This document shows positions 7,833 through 16,024 of a stretch of DNA of 41,423 bases, in pieces; the first letter of the stretch is position 1; each line of letters begins with the position of its first letter. Source of the DNA: Pseudooceanicola lipolyticus (lineage in GTDB: Bacteria > Pseudomonadota > Alphaproteobacteria > Rhodobacterales > Rhodobacteraceae); NCBI RefSeq assembly GCF_002786325.1, contig NZ_PGTB01000022.1, positions 1 through 41,423 of the forward strand, in the 5' to 3' direction. The translations under genes were made by a program, and so were the position numbers. The notes under the pieces were generated by a model that searched no databases, was not told the DNA's origin, and worked only from the letters and a program-made list of their open reading frames with translations.

Positions 7833-9278
7833 TTATCCTGGGTCGGTGTTGTAGATCAGACGCTCGTCACAGGGTGCCACCCGCAAGATGTTGGTGGTGC
7901 CGGGGACGTTGAACGGCACGCCTGCGGTCACCACGATCTGGTCTTCCTCGGTGGCAAAGCCGCCGGCGCGGGCGACACGCGCGGCATTGACCACCGCCAT
8001 CTTGAAGCGGTCCAGCTTTTCGACGATCACGCAATTGCAGCCCCAGCTGAGCGCCAGGCGCCGCGCGGTGCCCATTTCCGAGGTCAGCGCGATGATCGGC
8101 ACACCGGGCCGTTCACGCGCCACCAGAAGGGCGGTGGTGCCGCTTTGCGTAAAACAGCAGATCACCTTGATATCCGTGGTCTCGGCGATTTCGCGCGCCG
8201 CCGCGACGATTGCATCGGCCACACCGGATTGCCGGCCACCGCGCGAGGCGGCGATGATCTGCATATAGTTGGGGTCGTTTTCGACCTCGGCCGCGACCTT
8301 GTCCATCGTGGTCACCGCCTCGATCGGGTATTGCCCGGCCGCCGATTCCGCCGACAGCATGATCGCATCGGTGCCTTCGTAAATCGCGGTGGCGACATCC
8401 GACACCTCGGCGCGGGTGGGCATCGGGCTTTCGATCATCGATTCCAGCATCTGGGTCGCCACGATCACCGGCTTGGCCGCGGCCCGGCATTTCCGGGTCA
8501 GCCGCTTCTGGATCGGCGGCACCGCCTGCACCGGCAGTTCCACGCCCAAATCACCGCGCGCCACCATGATGCCGTCGGACACCTCGAGGATGGCGTCGAA
8601 ATTTTCCACCGCCGCGGGTTTTTCGATTTTCGACAGGATCGCCGCGCGGTCCTTGGCCAGATCGCGCGCTTCCTCGACATCGCTGGGCCGCTGGACGAAG
8701 GACAGCGCCAGCCAGTCGACGCCCAGCGCGCAGGCGAATTCCAGGTCGCCGCGGTCCTTCTTGCTGAGCGCGGCCAGCGGCAACACCACATCGGGCACGT
8801 TCACCCCCTTGCGGTTGGAAATCACGCCGCCGGTGACCACCGTGCAATTGGCGAAGTCGGGCCCGCAGTCCTTCACCTTCAGCCGGATCTTGCCGTCATT
8901 GACCAGCAGATGCGCGCCGGGGGTCAGCGCGGCGAAAATCTCGGGATGGGGCAGGCAGACGCGGCTGCGGTCGCCCTTGTCCTTGTCCAGGTCCAACCGG
9001 AACGGCGCGCCTTCCTCCAGGGTTTCCTCGCCATATTCGAAGGTGCCGACCCTCAGCTTGGGGCCTTGCAGGTCGGCCAGAATGGCAATCGGGCTTTCCA
9101 GGTCTTTTTCGACCTGCCGGATGATCGCATGTTTGGCCCTGATCTCGTCATGTGTGCCGTGACTCATGTTCAGGCGGAACACATCAGCGCCGGCTTCGTG
9201 CAGCGCGCGGATGGTGTCATAAGTGTCCGATGACGGACCAAGGGTTGCAACGATTTTCACGTTGCGCAGGCGTCTCAT
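7833..9278 (-). CDS. pyk: pyruvate kinase
   Basis: Converts phosphoenolpyruvate and ADP to pyruvate and ATP, the last step of glycolysis. The 481 residues match the family from the opening RNVKIVATLGPSS, through the catalytic ILSKIEKPAAVENF segment and MVARGDLGVELP, to the C-terminal allosteric domain (FTQSGTTALLVARERPGVPI). All expected active-site segments are visible and nothing looks truncated. It is divergent from the N-formylglutamate amidohydrolase gene across 116 nt that must hold both promoters. The small membrane protein follows it. Confidence 0.98.
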   Translation of the reverse strand: MRRLRNVKIVATLGPSSDTYDTIRALHEAGADVFRLNMSHGTHDEIRAKHAIIRQVEKDLESPIAILADLQGPKLRVGTFEYGEETLEEGAPFRLDLDKDKGDRSRVCLPHPEIFAALTPGAHLLVNDGKIRLKVKDCGPDFANCTVVTGGVISNRKGVNVPDVVLPLAALSKKDRGDLEFACALGVDWLALSFVQRPSDVEEARDLAKDRAAILSKIEKPAAVENFDAILEVSDGIMVARGDLGVELPVQAVPPIQKRLTRKCRAAAKPVIVATQMLESMIESPMPTRAEVSDVATAIYEGTDAIMLSAESAAGQYPIEAVTTMDKVAAEVENDPNYMQIIAASRGGRQSGVADAIVAAAREIAETTDIKVICCFTQSGTTALLVARERPGVPIIALTSEMGTARRLALSWGCNCVIVEKLDRFKMAVVNAARVARAGGFATEEDQIVVTAGVPFNVPGTTNILRVAPCDERLIYNTDPG

Positions 9279-9394
9279 GCTCCGGCAATCCTCAAATCAG
9301 CTTCTGTTAACGCAAACATTCCAGTTCCGGTTATGGCCCAATTCCCATTTGCGGGCAACTGGCCTAGATCATCGGGCAACAATCGAACAGGCAC

Positions 9395-10132
9395 ATGACA
9401 TATCAACCCTTCTACATTCATGGCGAAGATCGGCCCGGCCGCTGGCTGATCACCTGCGATCACGCGACCAATACGGTGCCGCCCGATGTGAATGGCGGCG
9501 ACCTGGGCCTGCCGCGCGAGGATATGGAACGCCATATCGCCTATGACGTCGGCGCCTATGGGCTGGCGCAGCACTTGGGTCAATTGCTCGACTCTCCGGT
9601 GATTGCCTCCAACTTCTCGCGGCTGGTCATCGACCCGAACCGGGGCGAGGACGATCCAACCGTGCTGATGAAACTCTATGACGGGACGATCATTCCGGCA
9701 AACCGCTATGCCGACCCGGCCGAGCGGGAACGGCGGCTTGCACAATATTACCGCCCCTACCACGATCAGCTGGCGCGCATGGCGGCGCTGCCGCATGCGG
9801 TGATCGTGTCGGTGCATTCCTTCACCCGGCAACTGCGCGGCCGTGACCCGCGGCCCTGGCATGTCGGCGTCCTGCATGCCGCCGATACCCGGCTGTCCGA
9901 TCCGCTGTTGCGGCTGCTGCAGGCGGAGCCCGACTTGGTCGTCGGCCAGAATCAGCCCTATGGTGGCCATCTGCCCGGCGACGCGATCGACCGTCATGCC
10001 AGCGCGTTTGGCCGCCCCAACGTGCTGATTGAGCTGCGCAACGACCTGATCGCCGATCACCACCTGCAACACGCCTGGGCGGCGCGGCTGGCGCCGATCC
10101 TGACCCGGGCGCTGGACCTCACCGGGCTTTGA
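9395..10132 (+). CDS. N-formylglutamate amidohydrolase family protein
   Basis: A 245-residue member of the FGase family, which hydrolyses N-formyl-L-glutamate to glutamate and formate in one branch of histidine degradation. Supporting motifs are LITCDHATN near the N terminus, SRLVIDPNRGEDDP and VIVSVHSFTR, whose acidic and His residues are the expected metal ligands and catalytic groups. No hut genes are nearby, so the hutG role is not supported. Many alphaproteobacteria carry such stand-alone paralogues of unproven substrate. The DUF1244 gene follows 77 nt downstream on the same strand. Confidence 0.88.
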   Translation: MTYQPFYIHGEDRPGRWLITCDHATNTVPPDVNGGDLGLPREDMERHIAYDVGAYGLAQHLGQLLDSPVIASNFSRLVIDPNRGEDDPTVLMKLYDGTIIPANRYADPAERERRLAQYYRPYHDQLARMAALPHAVIVSVHSFTRQLRGRDPRPWHVGVLHAADTRLSDPLLRLLQAEPDLVVGQNQPYGGHLPGDAIDRHASAFGRPNVLIELRNDLIADHHLQHAWAARLAPILTRALDLTGL

Positions 10133-10209
10133 CACCGGGCCGGGGCCAAAAGCGGTCGATCCGTTGCGCCCCCGGCGCTAAATGACAGCACAGAGCACAG
10201 GAGACCGCC

Positions 10210-10521
10210 ATGGACCGCCAGACCGAAATCGAACTGGAAGCCGCCGCCTTTCGCCGGTTGAAAAAGCACCTGATGGAAGATCGGGTGGATGTGCAGAATA
10301 TCGACCTGATGAACCTGGCCGGGTTCTGCCGCAACTGCCTGAGCCGCTGGTACCAGGAGGCCGCCAATGAACGCGGCATCGAGATGAGCAAGGAAGACGG
10401 GCGCACCGCGTTTTACGGCATGCCCTATGATGAATGGAAAACCCGTCACCAGGCCGAGGCGACGCCCGAGCAGAAAGCGGCGTTCGACACGTCCTTTCGC
10501 GAGAATGTCGAAAAGCGCTAG
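10210..10521 (+). CDS. DUF1244 family protein
   Basis: A compact 103-residue cytoplasmic protein of the DUF1244 family, common in Proteobacteria and without an established function. The diagnostic centre is NLAGFCRNCLSRWYQEAA with a CxxC pair, followed by FYGMPYDEWK. A ribosome site AGGAGA precedes the ATG closely. Its TAG stop interlocks with the TAG of the convergent hydrolase gene in the four bases CTAG, so no terminator can lie between them. Confidence 0.92.
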   Translation: MDRQTEIELEAAAFRRLKKHLMEDRVDVQNIDLMNLAGFCRNCLSRWYQEAANERGIEMSKEDGRTAFYGMPYDEWKTRHQAEATPEQKAAFDTSFRENVEKR

Positions 10522-11543
10522 GCTTCGCCGCCGGTGTACGGCATGTCGGCCGGGGGCTCGGCCGGGGGCTCGGCTGCGGGCGCCGGCGGTTTGGCCCGTT
10601 CGGCGATGCGCCGGATGAAATTGGCGCAATCCTCGGGGGCGGTGATCGGCAACATATGCCCGCGCCCCTCCAGTTCGTCATACGACAGGCCATAGCGCAT
10701 CATCGAGCGCCCGTGCAGGTCGGCGCTTAGCACCTTGTCTTCGGTGCCGTAGAGAATGCCGCCCTTCACCTTCAGCTTGTCATAGCGCACCACCTGTTTC
10801 GGCATCGCGCCTTCCAGCATGACCAGATCGGACGATCCGGTGATAAACGCCTTGGGCCGCAGGCCCAGCGCCGCGCCGGCGCGGGTCATGAAATCAGCGG
10901 CCGGCGATTCCGGGGCAAAGGCATGGGCCAGCACCTGCGCGGCGCTGGCCTTGGCCGCCGGCACGGCGATGGTATGGCCGATCAGCCGCCGCATGAAAGG
11001 CGAGCGGATCTCAAGCCCCTTGAAGATCGGGTCGACCTTGTCCTGCATCTGGGTGGCGGGCGCGATCAGGGCGATGGCGGCGGTCTTGTCCGGCCGGTCC
11101 AGCGCGATGGCCAGGGTCACCGCGCCGCCCAGCGAATGGCCCGCGATCACCGGCTTTTCGATTCCCAGATTGTCCAGGAATTCGCCGATCATCCGCGCCT
11201 GTTCGGGCAAGGCGGCCAATTCGTCGCGGTCCCGCCGGGAATAACCGCAGCCGGGCCGGTCGATCACGATCACCCGGAACTCTTCGCTCAGCAAGGGGGC
11301 GACCGCATAGGTGAAATGTTGCAGCTGCGCCGAGATCCCATGGATCAGCACCACCGGCGGCGCATCGGGCTTGCCGTATTCGACATAATGGATCGCGCCG
11401 CCCTCGACCGGCACCACCTGGCCCGCCTGCGGCACGGTGGCTTCGGCCTCACGGGCGAGCGACCGGGTTCTGAGAAACAGCCAGCCAAACAGCAGGGCCA
11501 AGGCGAGAAGCAGAACCAGCAACAGGGTCAGAACGATGGACAT
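10518..11543 (-). CDS. membrane-anchored alpha/beta hydrolase
   Basis: A 341-residue alpha/beta hydrolase. Residues 1-25 form one strongly hydrophobic helix followed by RTRSLAREAE, so the catalytic domain is probably anchored to the inner membrane; its side is not certain. The triad elements are visible: nucleophile Ser137 in AGHSLGG, an acid in YGTEDKV and a His in EGRGHMLPI. The oxyanion segment is VLIHGIS. The C terminus is a low-complexity Pro/Ala tail (about 24 residues). The substrate is unknown. It overlaps the convergent DUF1244 gene at the stop codons. Confidence 0.88.
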   Translation of the reverse strand: MSIVLTLLLVLLLALALLFGWLFLRTRSLAREAEATVPQAGQVVPVEGGAIHYVEYGKPDAPPVVLIHGISAQLQHFTYAVAPLLSEEFRVIVIDRPGCGYSRRDRDELAALPEQARMIGEFLDNLGIEKPVIAGHSLGGAVTLAIALDRPDKTAAIALIAPATQMQDKVDPIFKGLEIRSPFMRRLIGHTIAVPAAKASAAQVLAHAFAPESPAADFMTRAGAALGLRPKAFITGSSDLVMLEGAMPKQVVRYDKLKVKGGILYGTEDKVLSADLHGRSMMRYGLSYDELEGRGHMLPITAPEDCANFIRRIAERAKPPAPAAEPPAEPPADMPYTGGEA

Positions 11544-11667
11544 GGCGCGCGTTACACTCTCTTTCGGAGAAACCGGATACTACGGTTAACGCATAGGCGG
11601 TGCCCGGCCATGCCGCAAGCGGCGCGCCGGCGATCCGGCGCGCTCAGGTGAGCGCAAGCAACACCGG

Positions 11668-11691
11668 GTCCGCCTGCTGGGCTCGGCGGAC
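11668..11691 (-). terminator. weak hairpin after the D-amino acid transaminase gene
   Basis: GTCCGCC and GGCGGAC form a 7-bp stem with a 10-nt loop, starting 15 nt past the transaminase stop codon on its strand. There is no U tract. It may mark the end of the dgcN-dgcA-transaminase message. Confidence 0.3.
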
Positions 11692-11706
11692 GGTCGGGTC
11701 ACGCCG

Positions 11707-12570
11707 TCAGATCGCGGTCTTGCGGCTTTCGTCCAGATAGATTTCCCGCAGGCGGCGCGCCACGCGGCCGGGGGTGCCATCGCCCAGGGCGACGCCGTCG
11801 ATCTCGACCACCGGCATCACGAAGGACGAGGCCGAGGTGACCAGCGCCTCGTCCGCTTCCTTGGCCTCGTCGATGGTAAAGTTGCGCTCTTCCACTTCCA
11901 TCTGCGCCTCGCGGGCAAAACGCAGAACGGCGGCGCGGGTGATGCCGTGCAGGATGTCGTTGGACAGCTGCCGGGTGATGATCTTGCCGCCCTTGACGAT
12001 ATAGGCATTGTTCGAGCTGCCCTCGGTCACATAGCCGTCTTCGACCATCCAGGCATCGTCGGCGCCGGCCTTCTTGGCCATCATCTTGGCCATCGACGGG
12101 TAAAGCAGCTGTACCGTCTTGATGTCGCGCCGGTGCCAGCGGATGTCGGGCACCGAAATCACCTTGATCCCCGCCCGGGCCTGCGGGCTGTCGGCCAGGC
12201 CGGGCTTGTTCTGGGTGAACAGCACGATGGTCGAGGGCGTGGTTGCGGGATCGGGGAAGGCAAAGTCACGGTCGCCCGGCGCGCCGCGGGTGATCTGAAG
12301 ATAGACCAGCCCATCGACGATGCCGTTTTTCTCCACCAGCGCGCGGTGAATTTCCAGCAGTTCCTCGGTGGTGGCCGGTGCCGCCATGTCCAGCTCGGTC
12401 AGGCTGCGTTCCAGCCGCGCGGCGTGGCCGCCGAAATCCAGCAGCTTGCCATCCAGCACGCTGGTCACCTCATAGACGCCATCCGCCATCAGGAAGCCGC
12501 GGTCGAAGATCGAGATCTTCGCCTCTTCCTCCGGCAGGTAGTCTCCGTTCACATAGACAATCCGGCTCAT
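11707..12570 (-). CDS. dat: D-amino-acid transaminase
   Basis: A fold type IV PLP enzyme of 287 residues that moves the amino group between D-amino acids and 2-oxo acids, typically D-alanine plus 2-oxoglutarate to pyruvate plus D-glutamate. The PLP lysine is Lys151 in RRDIKTVQLL, the D-amino-acid-transaminase form of that motif. FDRGFLMADGVYEV, RLERS and TEGSSNNAYIV also fit. Branched-chain aminotransferase is less likely on this pattern. It lies 45 nt after dgcA on the same strand. The natural reading is that it feeds other D-amino acids into D-glutamate for DgcN/DgcA. Confidence 0.9.
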   Translation of the reverse strand: MSRIVYVNGDYLPEEEAKISIFDRGFLMADGVYEVTSVLDGKLLDFGGHAARLERSLTELDMAAPATTEELLEIHRALVEKNGIVDGLVYLQITRGAPGDRDFAFPDPATTPSTIVLFTQNKPGLADSPQARAGIKVISVPDIRWHRRDIKTVQLLYPSMAKMMAKKAGADDAWMVEDGYVTEGSSNNAYIVKGGKIITRQLSNDILHGITRAAVLRFAREAQMEVEERNFTIDEAKEADEALVTSASSFVMPVVEIDGVALGDGTPGRVARRLREIYLDESRKTAI

Positions 12571-12615
12571 CTTACGTCCCCAGTTCTTATTTTCGTGCCC
12601 ATCGCCGCTTGGGCC

Positions 12616-13581
12616 TCAGCCCCAAAGCGCCGCCTCGGGCGGGTGCACCCCGGCCGCGTCATAGTGCAACGGCGTGGCGCGGTCTTCGGCCAGAAGCAGC
12701 GGCCCGTCAAGATCCACAACCGCCGCGCCCTGCGCCACCAGCACCGCGGGCGCCATCGCCAGCGAGGACCCCACCATGCAGCCGACCATGATCTCATAGC
12801 CCTCGGCCCGCGCCGCATCGCGCAGGGCCAGCGCCTCGGTCAGGCCGCCGGTTTTGTCCAGCTTGATGTTGACCATGTCATATTTGCCCTTCAGTCCCGG
12901 CAGGCTGTTGCGGTCATGGCAGGATTCGTCGGCGCAAACCGGCAGCGGCCGCTCGATCTCGGCCAGCATGCCATCGTCGCTGGCGGGCAGCGGCTGTTCC
13001 ACCATCGCCACGCCCAGCCGCACAAGATGCGGCGCCAGTTCGGCATAGACCTCGGCGGTCCAGCCTTCATTGGCATCGACGATGATCTTGGCCCCCGGCG
13101 CGCCTTCGCGCACCGCCTCCAGCCGCGCCATGTCATCCGGGGTGCCCAGCTTGATCTTCAGCAGCGGGCGCTGGGCGTTTTTCGCCGCATCCGCACGCAT
13201 TGCCTCGGGCGTGCCCAGCGACAGGGTAAAGGCGGTGATTTCCGGGCCAGGGGCGGCCAGGCCGGCCAGTTGCCAGGCGGGTTTGCCGGCGCGCTTGGCC
13301 TCCAGATCCCACAGGGCGCAATCCACCGCGTTGCGCGCCGCGCCCGCCGGCAGCAGCTCGGCCAGCGCGGCGCGGCTCAGATCGGCGGGCAGCGCGGCGA
13401 TCTGGTCGGCGACCGAATCGAGCGTTTCGCCATAGCGCGCATAGGGCACGCATTCGCCCTGGCCCTGAACATCGCCGTCGCGCAGCGTGACCGTCAGCAC
13501 CTGCGCCTCGGTCCGTGATCCGCGCGAAATGGTGAAGACCTGCGCCAGCTTGAATGTGTCGCGTGTTAGCTCGATCTGCAT
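12616..13581 (-). CDS. dgcA: N-acetyl-D-glutamate racemase DgcA (enolase superfamily)
   Basis: A 321-residue enolase-superfamily protein of the dipeptide epimerase type. Catalytic features are the KIK pair (Lys142, Lys144), the metal ligands Asp169 in VDANEGW, Glu195 in VEQPLP and Asp218 in CADES, and the opposing lysine in NIKLDKTGG. By sequence alone it could be an L-Ala-D/L-Glu epimerase. The neighbour dgcN favours DgcA, which racemises N-acetyl-D-glutamate to N-acetyl-L-glutamate. The ATG at 13581 is used because the protein then starts at the first strand of the lid domain. An in-frame Met 17 codons upstream only adds a basic leader. Confidence 0.82.
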   Translation of the reverse strand: MQIELTRDTFKLAQVFTISRGSRTEAQVLTVTLRDGDVQGQGECVPYARYGETLDSVADQIAALPADLSRAALAELLPAGAARNAVDCALWDLEAKRAGKPAWQLAGLAAPGPEITAFTLSLGTPEAMRADAAKNAQRPLLKIKLGTPDDMARLEAVREGAPGAKIIVDANEGWTAEVYAELAPHLVRLGVAMVEQPLPASDDGMLAEIERPLPVCADESCHDRNSLPGLKGKYDMVNIKLDKTGGLTEALALRDAARAEGYEIMVGCMVGSSLAMAPAVLVAQGAAVVDLDGPLLLAEDRATPLHYDAAGVHPPEAALWG

Positions 13582-13620
13582 CGCCCTGCCTTTCCTCTTG
13601 CCGTCATGACGCCCGCCGGA

Positions 13621-13640
13621 GGTGTCCGCCATGGGACACC
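13621..13640 (-). other. intercistronic hairpin between dgcN and dgcA
   Basis: GGTGTCC and GGACACC make a perfect 7-bp stem with a 6-nt loop in the 76-nt gap between dgcN and dgcA. It could be a partial terminator or an RNA processing or stability element. Nothing more can be said from sequence. Confidence 0.3.
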
Positions 13641-13657
13641 CCCGCCCGGTCGTCGGG

Positions 13658-14659
13658 TCAGAGCGCCAGCAGCGCTTCGGCCAGCCGGTCGGCGCCCTGC
13701 CGATAGGGATCGGCGGTGGGCAGTCCCATCCGCTTTTCCACCTCGGCCATATAGCTCAGCGCCTCGTCCTCGCCCATATGCTGGGTGTTGATCGAGATGC
13801 CCACCACCTCGCAGGCCGGGTTGGCGACGCGGGCCAGCGGCAGCGCGGTGTCGCGCAGGGCTTCCAGCGTCGGCAGCTGATAATCCGGCAGGCCGCGCAT
13901 ATGCTCGCGGGTCGGTTCGTGGCACAGCATCAGCGCGTCGGGCTGACCGCCATGCACCAGCGCCAGGGTGACGCCGGAGTAGGACACGTGGAACAGGCTG
14001 CCCTGGCCTTCGATCAGGTCCCAGTGATCGTCGTCATTGTCCGGGGTCAGGTATTCGATCGAGCCAGCCATGAAATCGGCGATCACCGCGTCCAGCGGCA
14101 CGCCGCCGCCGGTGATCAGGATGCCGGTCTGGCCGGTGGCGCGAAAGGTGCTTTTCGCACCCATCTTGCGCAGCGATTCGTCGACCGCCAGCGCGGTGTA
14201 CATCTTGCCGACCGAACAGTCGGTGCCCACCGCCAGCATCCGCTTGCCGCTGCGCTTGACGCCATTGGCGATCGGGTATTTCACCGAGGGGATGCGCACA
14301 TCGTGCAGCTTGCGGCCGGTCGCCTCGGCGACCGCCACCAGGTCGGGCTCGTCGCGCAGCAGGTTGTGCAGCCCGCTGGCCAGGTCGAAGCCTTCCTCCA
14401 GCGCGTTGACCAGAACCTTTTTCCAGGCCTGCGAGATCACGCCGCCGCGGTTGGCGACGCCGACAACCAGCGTCTTGGCGCCGGCGGCCTTGGCGGCGGC
14501 CAGGTCCATATCGGCCAGTTTCATATCGGCCTTGCAACCGTCCATCCGGAACTGGCCCACCGCGTTTTCGGGCCGCCAGTCCTTGATCCCCTGCGCCACC
14601 TTGGCGGCCAACTGGTCGGGCGCGTCGCCCAGGAACAACAGATAGGGGGTCTCGATCAT
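13658..14659 (-). CDS. dgcN: D-glutamate N-acetyltransferase DgcN (DUF1611)
   Basis: A 333-residue DUF1611 protein. Members with this neighbour have been described in marine bacteria as DgcN, which acetylates D-glutamate as the first step of a D-glutamate catabolic route. The visible signature is a P-loop-like segment GTDCSVGKM (about residues 145-153), preceded by RIPSVKYPIANGVKR. Also present are FRATGQTGILITGGGVPLD and the C-terminal LCHEPTREHMRG. The start at 14659 (MIETPYLLFLGD) has an AAGGA ribosome site. The Met 17 codons upstream gives a leader with no family support. It heads a minus-strand run dgcN-dgcA-dat. A dgcR-like regulator is not adjacent. Confidence 0.85.
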   Translation of the reverse strand: MIETPYLLFLGDAPDQLAAKVAQGIKDWRPENAVGQFRMDGCKADMKLADMDLAAAKAAGAKTLVVGVANRGGVISQAWKKVLVNALEEGFDLASGLHNLLRDEPDLVAVAEATGRKLHDVRIPSVKYPIANGVKRSGKRMLAVGTDCSVGKMYTALAVDESLRKMGAKSTFRATGQTGILITGGGVPLDAVIADFMAGSIEYLTPDNDDDHWDLIEGQGSLFHVSYSGVTLALVHGGQPDALMLCHEPTREHMRGLPDYQLPTLEALRDTALPLARVANPACEVVGISINTQHMGEDEALSYMAEVEKRMGLPTADPYRQGADRLAEALLAL

Positions 14660-14766
14660 TTCATATTCCTTCTGATTCTCCGCCAAGGATAAGGGATTGG
14701 CCGTGGGCAACGCTTCCGGTTTTCAGCGTGGCGCGATGCTGCTATGCAGCATCCTTCGGTAAACCC

Positions 14767-14797
14767 GGCCAATTGCGCAAAAATCTTGCAATTGGCC
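14767..14797. promoter_or_regulatory. 10-bp inverted repeat, candidate operator
   Basis: GGCCAATTGC at 14767-14776 and its exact reverse complement GCAATTGGCC at 14788-14797 flank an 11-nt A/T-rich centre. The dyad spacing of 21 nt equals two helical turns, which favours a dimeric DNA-binding protein over a terminator. It lies 108 nt upstream of the dgcN start codon and 175 nt upstream of mcl1. Confidence 0.5.
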
Positions 14798-14887
14798 ATG
14801 GGATGCCAGTTTTCTGCGGCGCGCTGCGGTCAGGGCGCGTGGCCGTCACCACCCGGCTTGCGGCGCGGCCCCGGAGAATGCTGCGGT

Positions 14888-14907
14888 TGCGCAATCGCTA
14901 TTGCGCA
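14888..14907. promoter_or_regulatory. 8-bp inverted repeat upstream of mcl1, candidate operator
   Basis: TGCGCAAT, a CGCT spacer and ATTGCGCA form a perfect 20-bp dyad ending 65 nt before the mcl1 start codon. Each arm contains the TTGCGCA core also found in the upstream repeat. The position suits an operator or activator site for mcl1. A regulator of the ScfR/PccR/RamB type is one candidate, since those recognise TTTGCAAA-like sequences. That assignment is inference. Confidence 0.5.
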
Positions 14908-14972
14908 TAGCGGCGCAATTTAATAACCCCACATGCAATCAATATGAAACATCCTTTCGCACGGAGTCCCAT

Positions 14973-15932
14973 ATGTCCTTCCGCATTCAACCCGCCGCCC
15001 CGGCCCGTCTGAACAGGTGCCAGCTGTTTGGTCCCGGCTCGAACACCAAGCTGCCGCCGAAAATGGCCAGCAGCGCCGCGGATGTGATCAACCTGGACCT
15101 GGAAGATTCGGTGTCGCCGGATGACAAGGCGCAGGCGCGCAAGAACGTGATCGAGGCGATCGGCGACATCGACTGGGGCAACAAGACCCTGTCGGTCCGG
15201 ATCAACGGGCTGGACACGCCCTATTGGTATCGCGACGTGGTCGATATACTGGAACAGGCGGGCGACCGGCTGGACATGATCATGATCCCCAAGGTCGGCT
15301 GTGCCGCGGATATTTATGCTGTCGATGCGCTGGTCACCGCGGTGGAACGCGCCAAGGGCCGCAGCAAGCCGATCAGCCTGGAAGTGATCATCGAAAGCGC
15401 GGCGGGCATCGCCCATGTCGAAGAGATCGCCGCCGCCTCGCCGCGGTTGCAGGCGATGAGCCTGGGTGCCGCCGATTTCGCCGCCTCGATGGGGATGCAG
15501 ACCACCGGCATCGGCGGCACGCAGGAAGATTATTACATGCTGCACCAGGGGCAGAAATTCTGGTCGGATCCCTGGCACTGGGCGCAGACGGCGATTGTCG
15601 CCGCCTGCCGCACCCATGGGCTGTTGCCGGTTGATGGCCCGTTTGGCGATTTCTCGGATGATGACGGGTTCCGCGCTCAGGCGCTGCGGTCGGCGACGCT
15701 GGGCATGGTGGGCAAATGGGCGATCCACCCCAAGCAGATCGCCCTGGCCAACGAGGTGTTCACCCCGCCCGACTCCAAGGTGGCCGAGGCGCGCGAGATC
15801 CTCGCCGCGATGGAGGAAGCCACCCGCACCGGCGCCGGCGCGACGGTGTACAAGGGCCGGCTGGTGGATATCGCCTCGATCAAGCAGGCCGAGGTGATCG
15901 TCAAGCAATCCGAGATGATCGCGGCGGGCTGA
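14973..15932 (+). CDS. mcl1: L-malyl-CoA/beta-methylmalyl-CoA lyase
   Basis: An HpcH/HpaI-superfamily CoA lyase of 319 residues. It strongly resembles rhodobacterial Mcl1, which cleaves beta-methylmalyl-CoA to glyoxylate and propionyl-CoA and makes or cleaves L-malyl-CoA in the ethylmalonyl-CoA pathway of acetate assimilation. Recognisable stretches include NRCQLFGPGSN, ADVINLDLEDSVSPDDKAQA, IMIPKVGCAADIYAVDAL, LEVIIESAAGIAHVEEI and GMVGKWAIHPKQIALANEV. The start is set by GGAG 6 nt upstream and the family opening MSFR. It is divergent from dgcN across a repeat-rich spacer and is followed by a PLP decarboxylase gene. Confidence 0.95.
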   Translation: MSFRIQPAAPARLNRCQLFGPGSNTKLPPKMASSAADVINLDLEDSVSPDDKAQARKNVIEAIGDIDWGNKTLSVRINGLDTPYWYRDVVDILEQAGDRLDMIMIPKVGCAADIYAVDALVTAVERAKGRSKPISLEVIIESAAGIAHVEEIAAASPRLQAMSLGAADFAASMGMQTTGIGGTQEDYYMLHQGQKFWSDPWHWAQTAIVAACRTHGLLPVDGPFGDFSDDDGFRAQALRSATLGMVGKWAIHPKQIALANEVFTPPDSKVAEAREILAAMEEATRTGAGATVYKGRLVDIASIKQAEVIVKQSEMIAAG

Positions 15933-16024
15933 GCCGCGTCGCCGCCTGCCACGACCCGAAACGCCTTTCGCTTCGGCACCCGGCATGCTTGACTGCATGG
16001 CCGGGACAGCAGGGGAGGCGGGCA

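Larger units (their letters stand above)
14660..14972. promoter_or_regulatory. divergent dgcN/mcl1 regulatory spacer
   Basis: This 313-nt non-coding spacer separates two divergent metabolic genes and must hold both promoters. It contains two clean inverted repeats, listed separately, and four sites resembling TTGCGCAA: 14773-14780, 14887-14894, 14901-14907 (partial) and a GGCGCAATTTAA at about 14912-14922. The mcl1 ribosome site GGAG is at 14963-14966. No small gene or RNA was recognised. Confidence 0.7.

Noticed and set aside
7512-9233. 573-codon open frame opposite pyk
   Set aside because: A shadow of pyruvate kinase, rich in His and Arg without fold-like hydrophobic spacing.
9321-9362. 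CCAGTT/AACTGG inverted repeat between pyk and the amidohydrolase gene
   Set aside because: Six-base arms with a 30-nt spacer are expected by chance.
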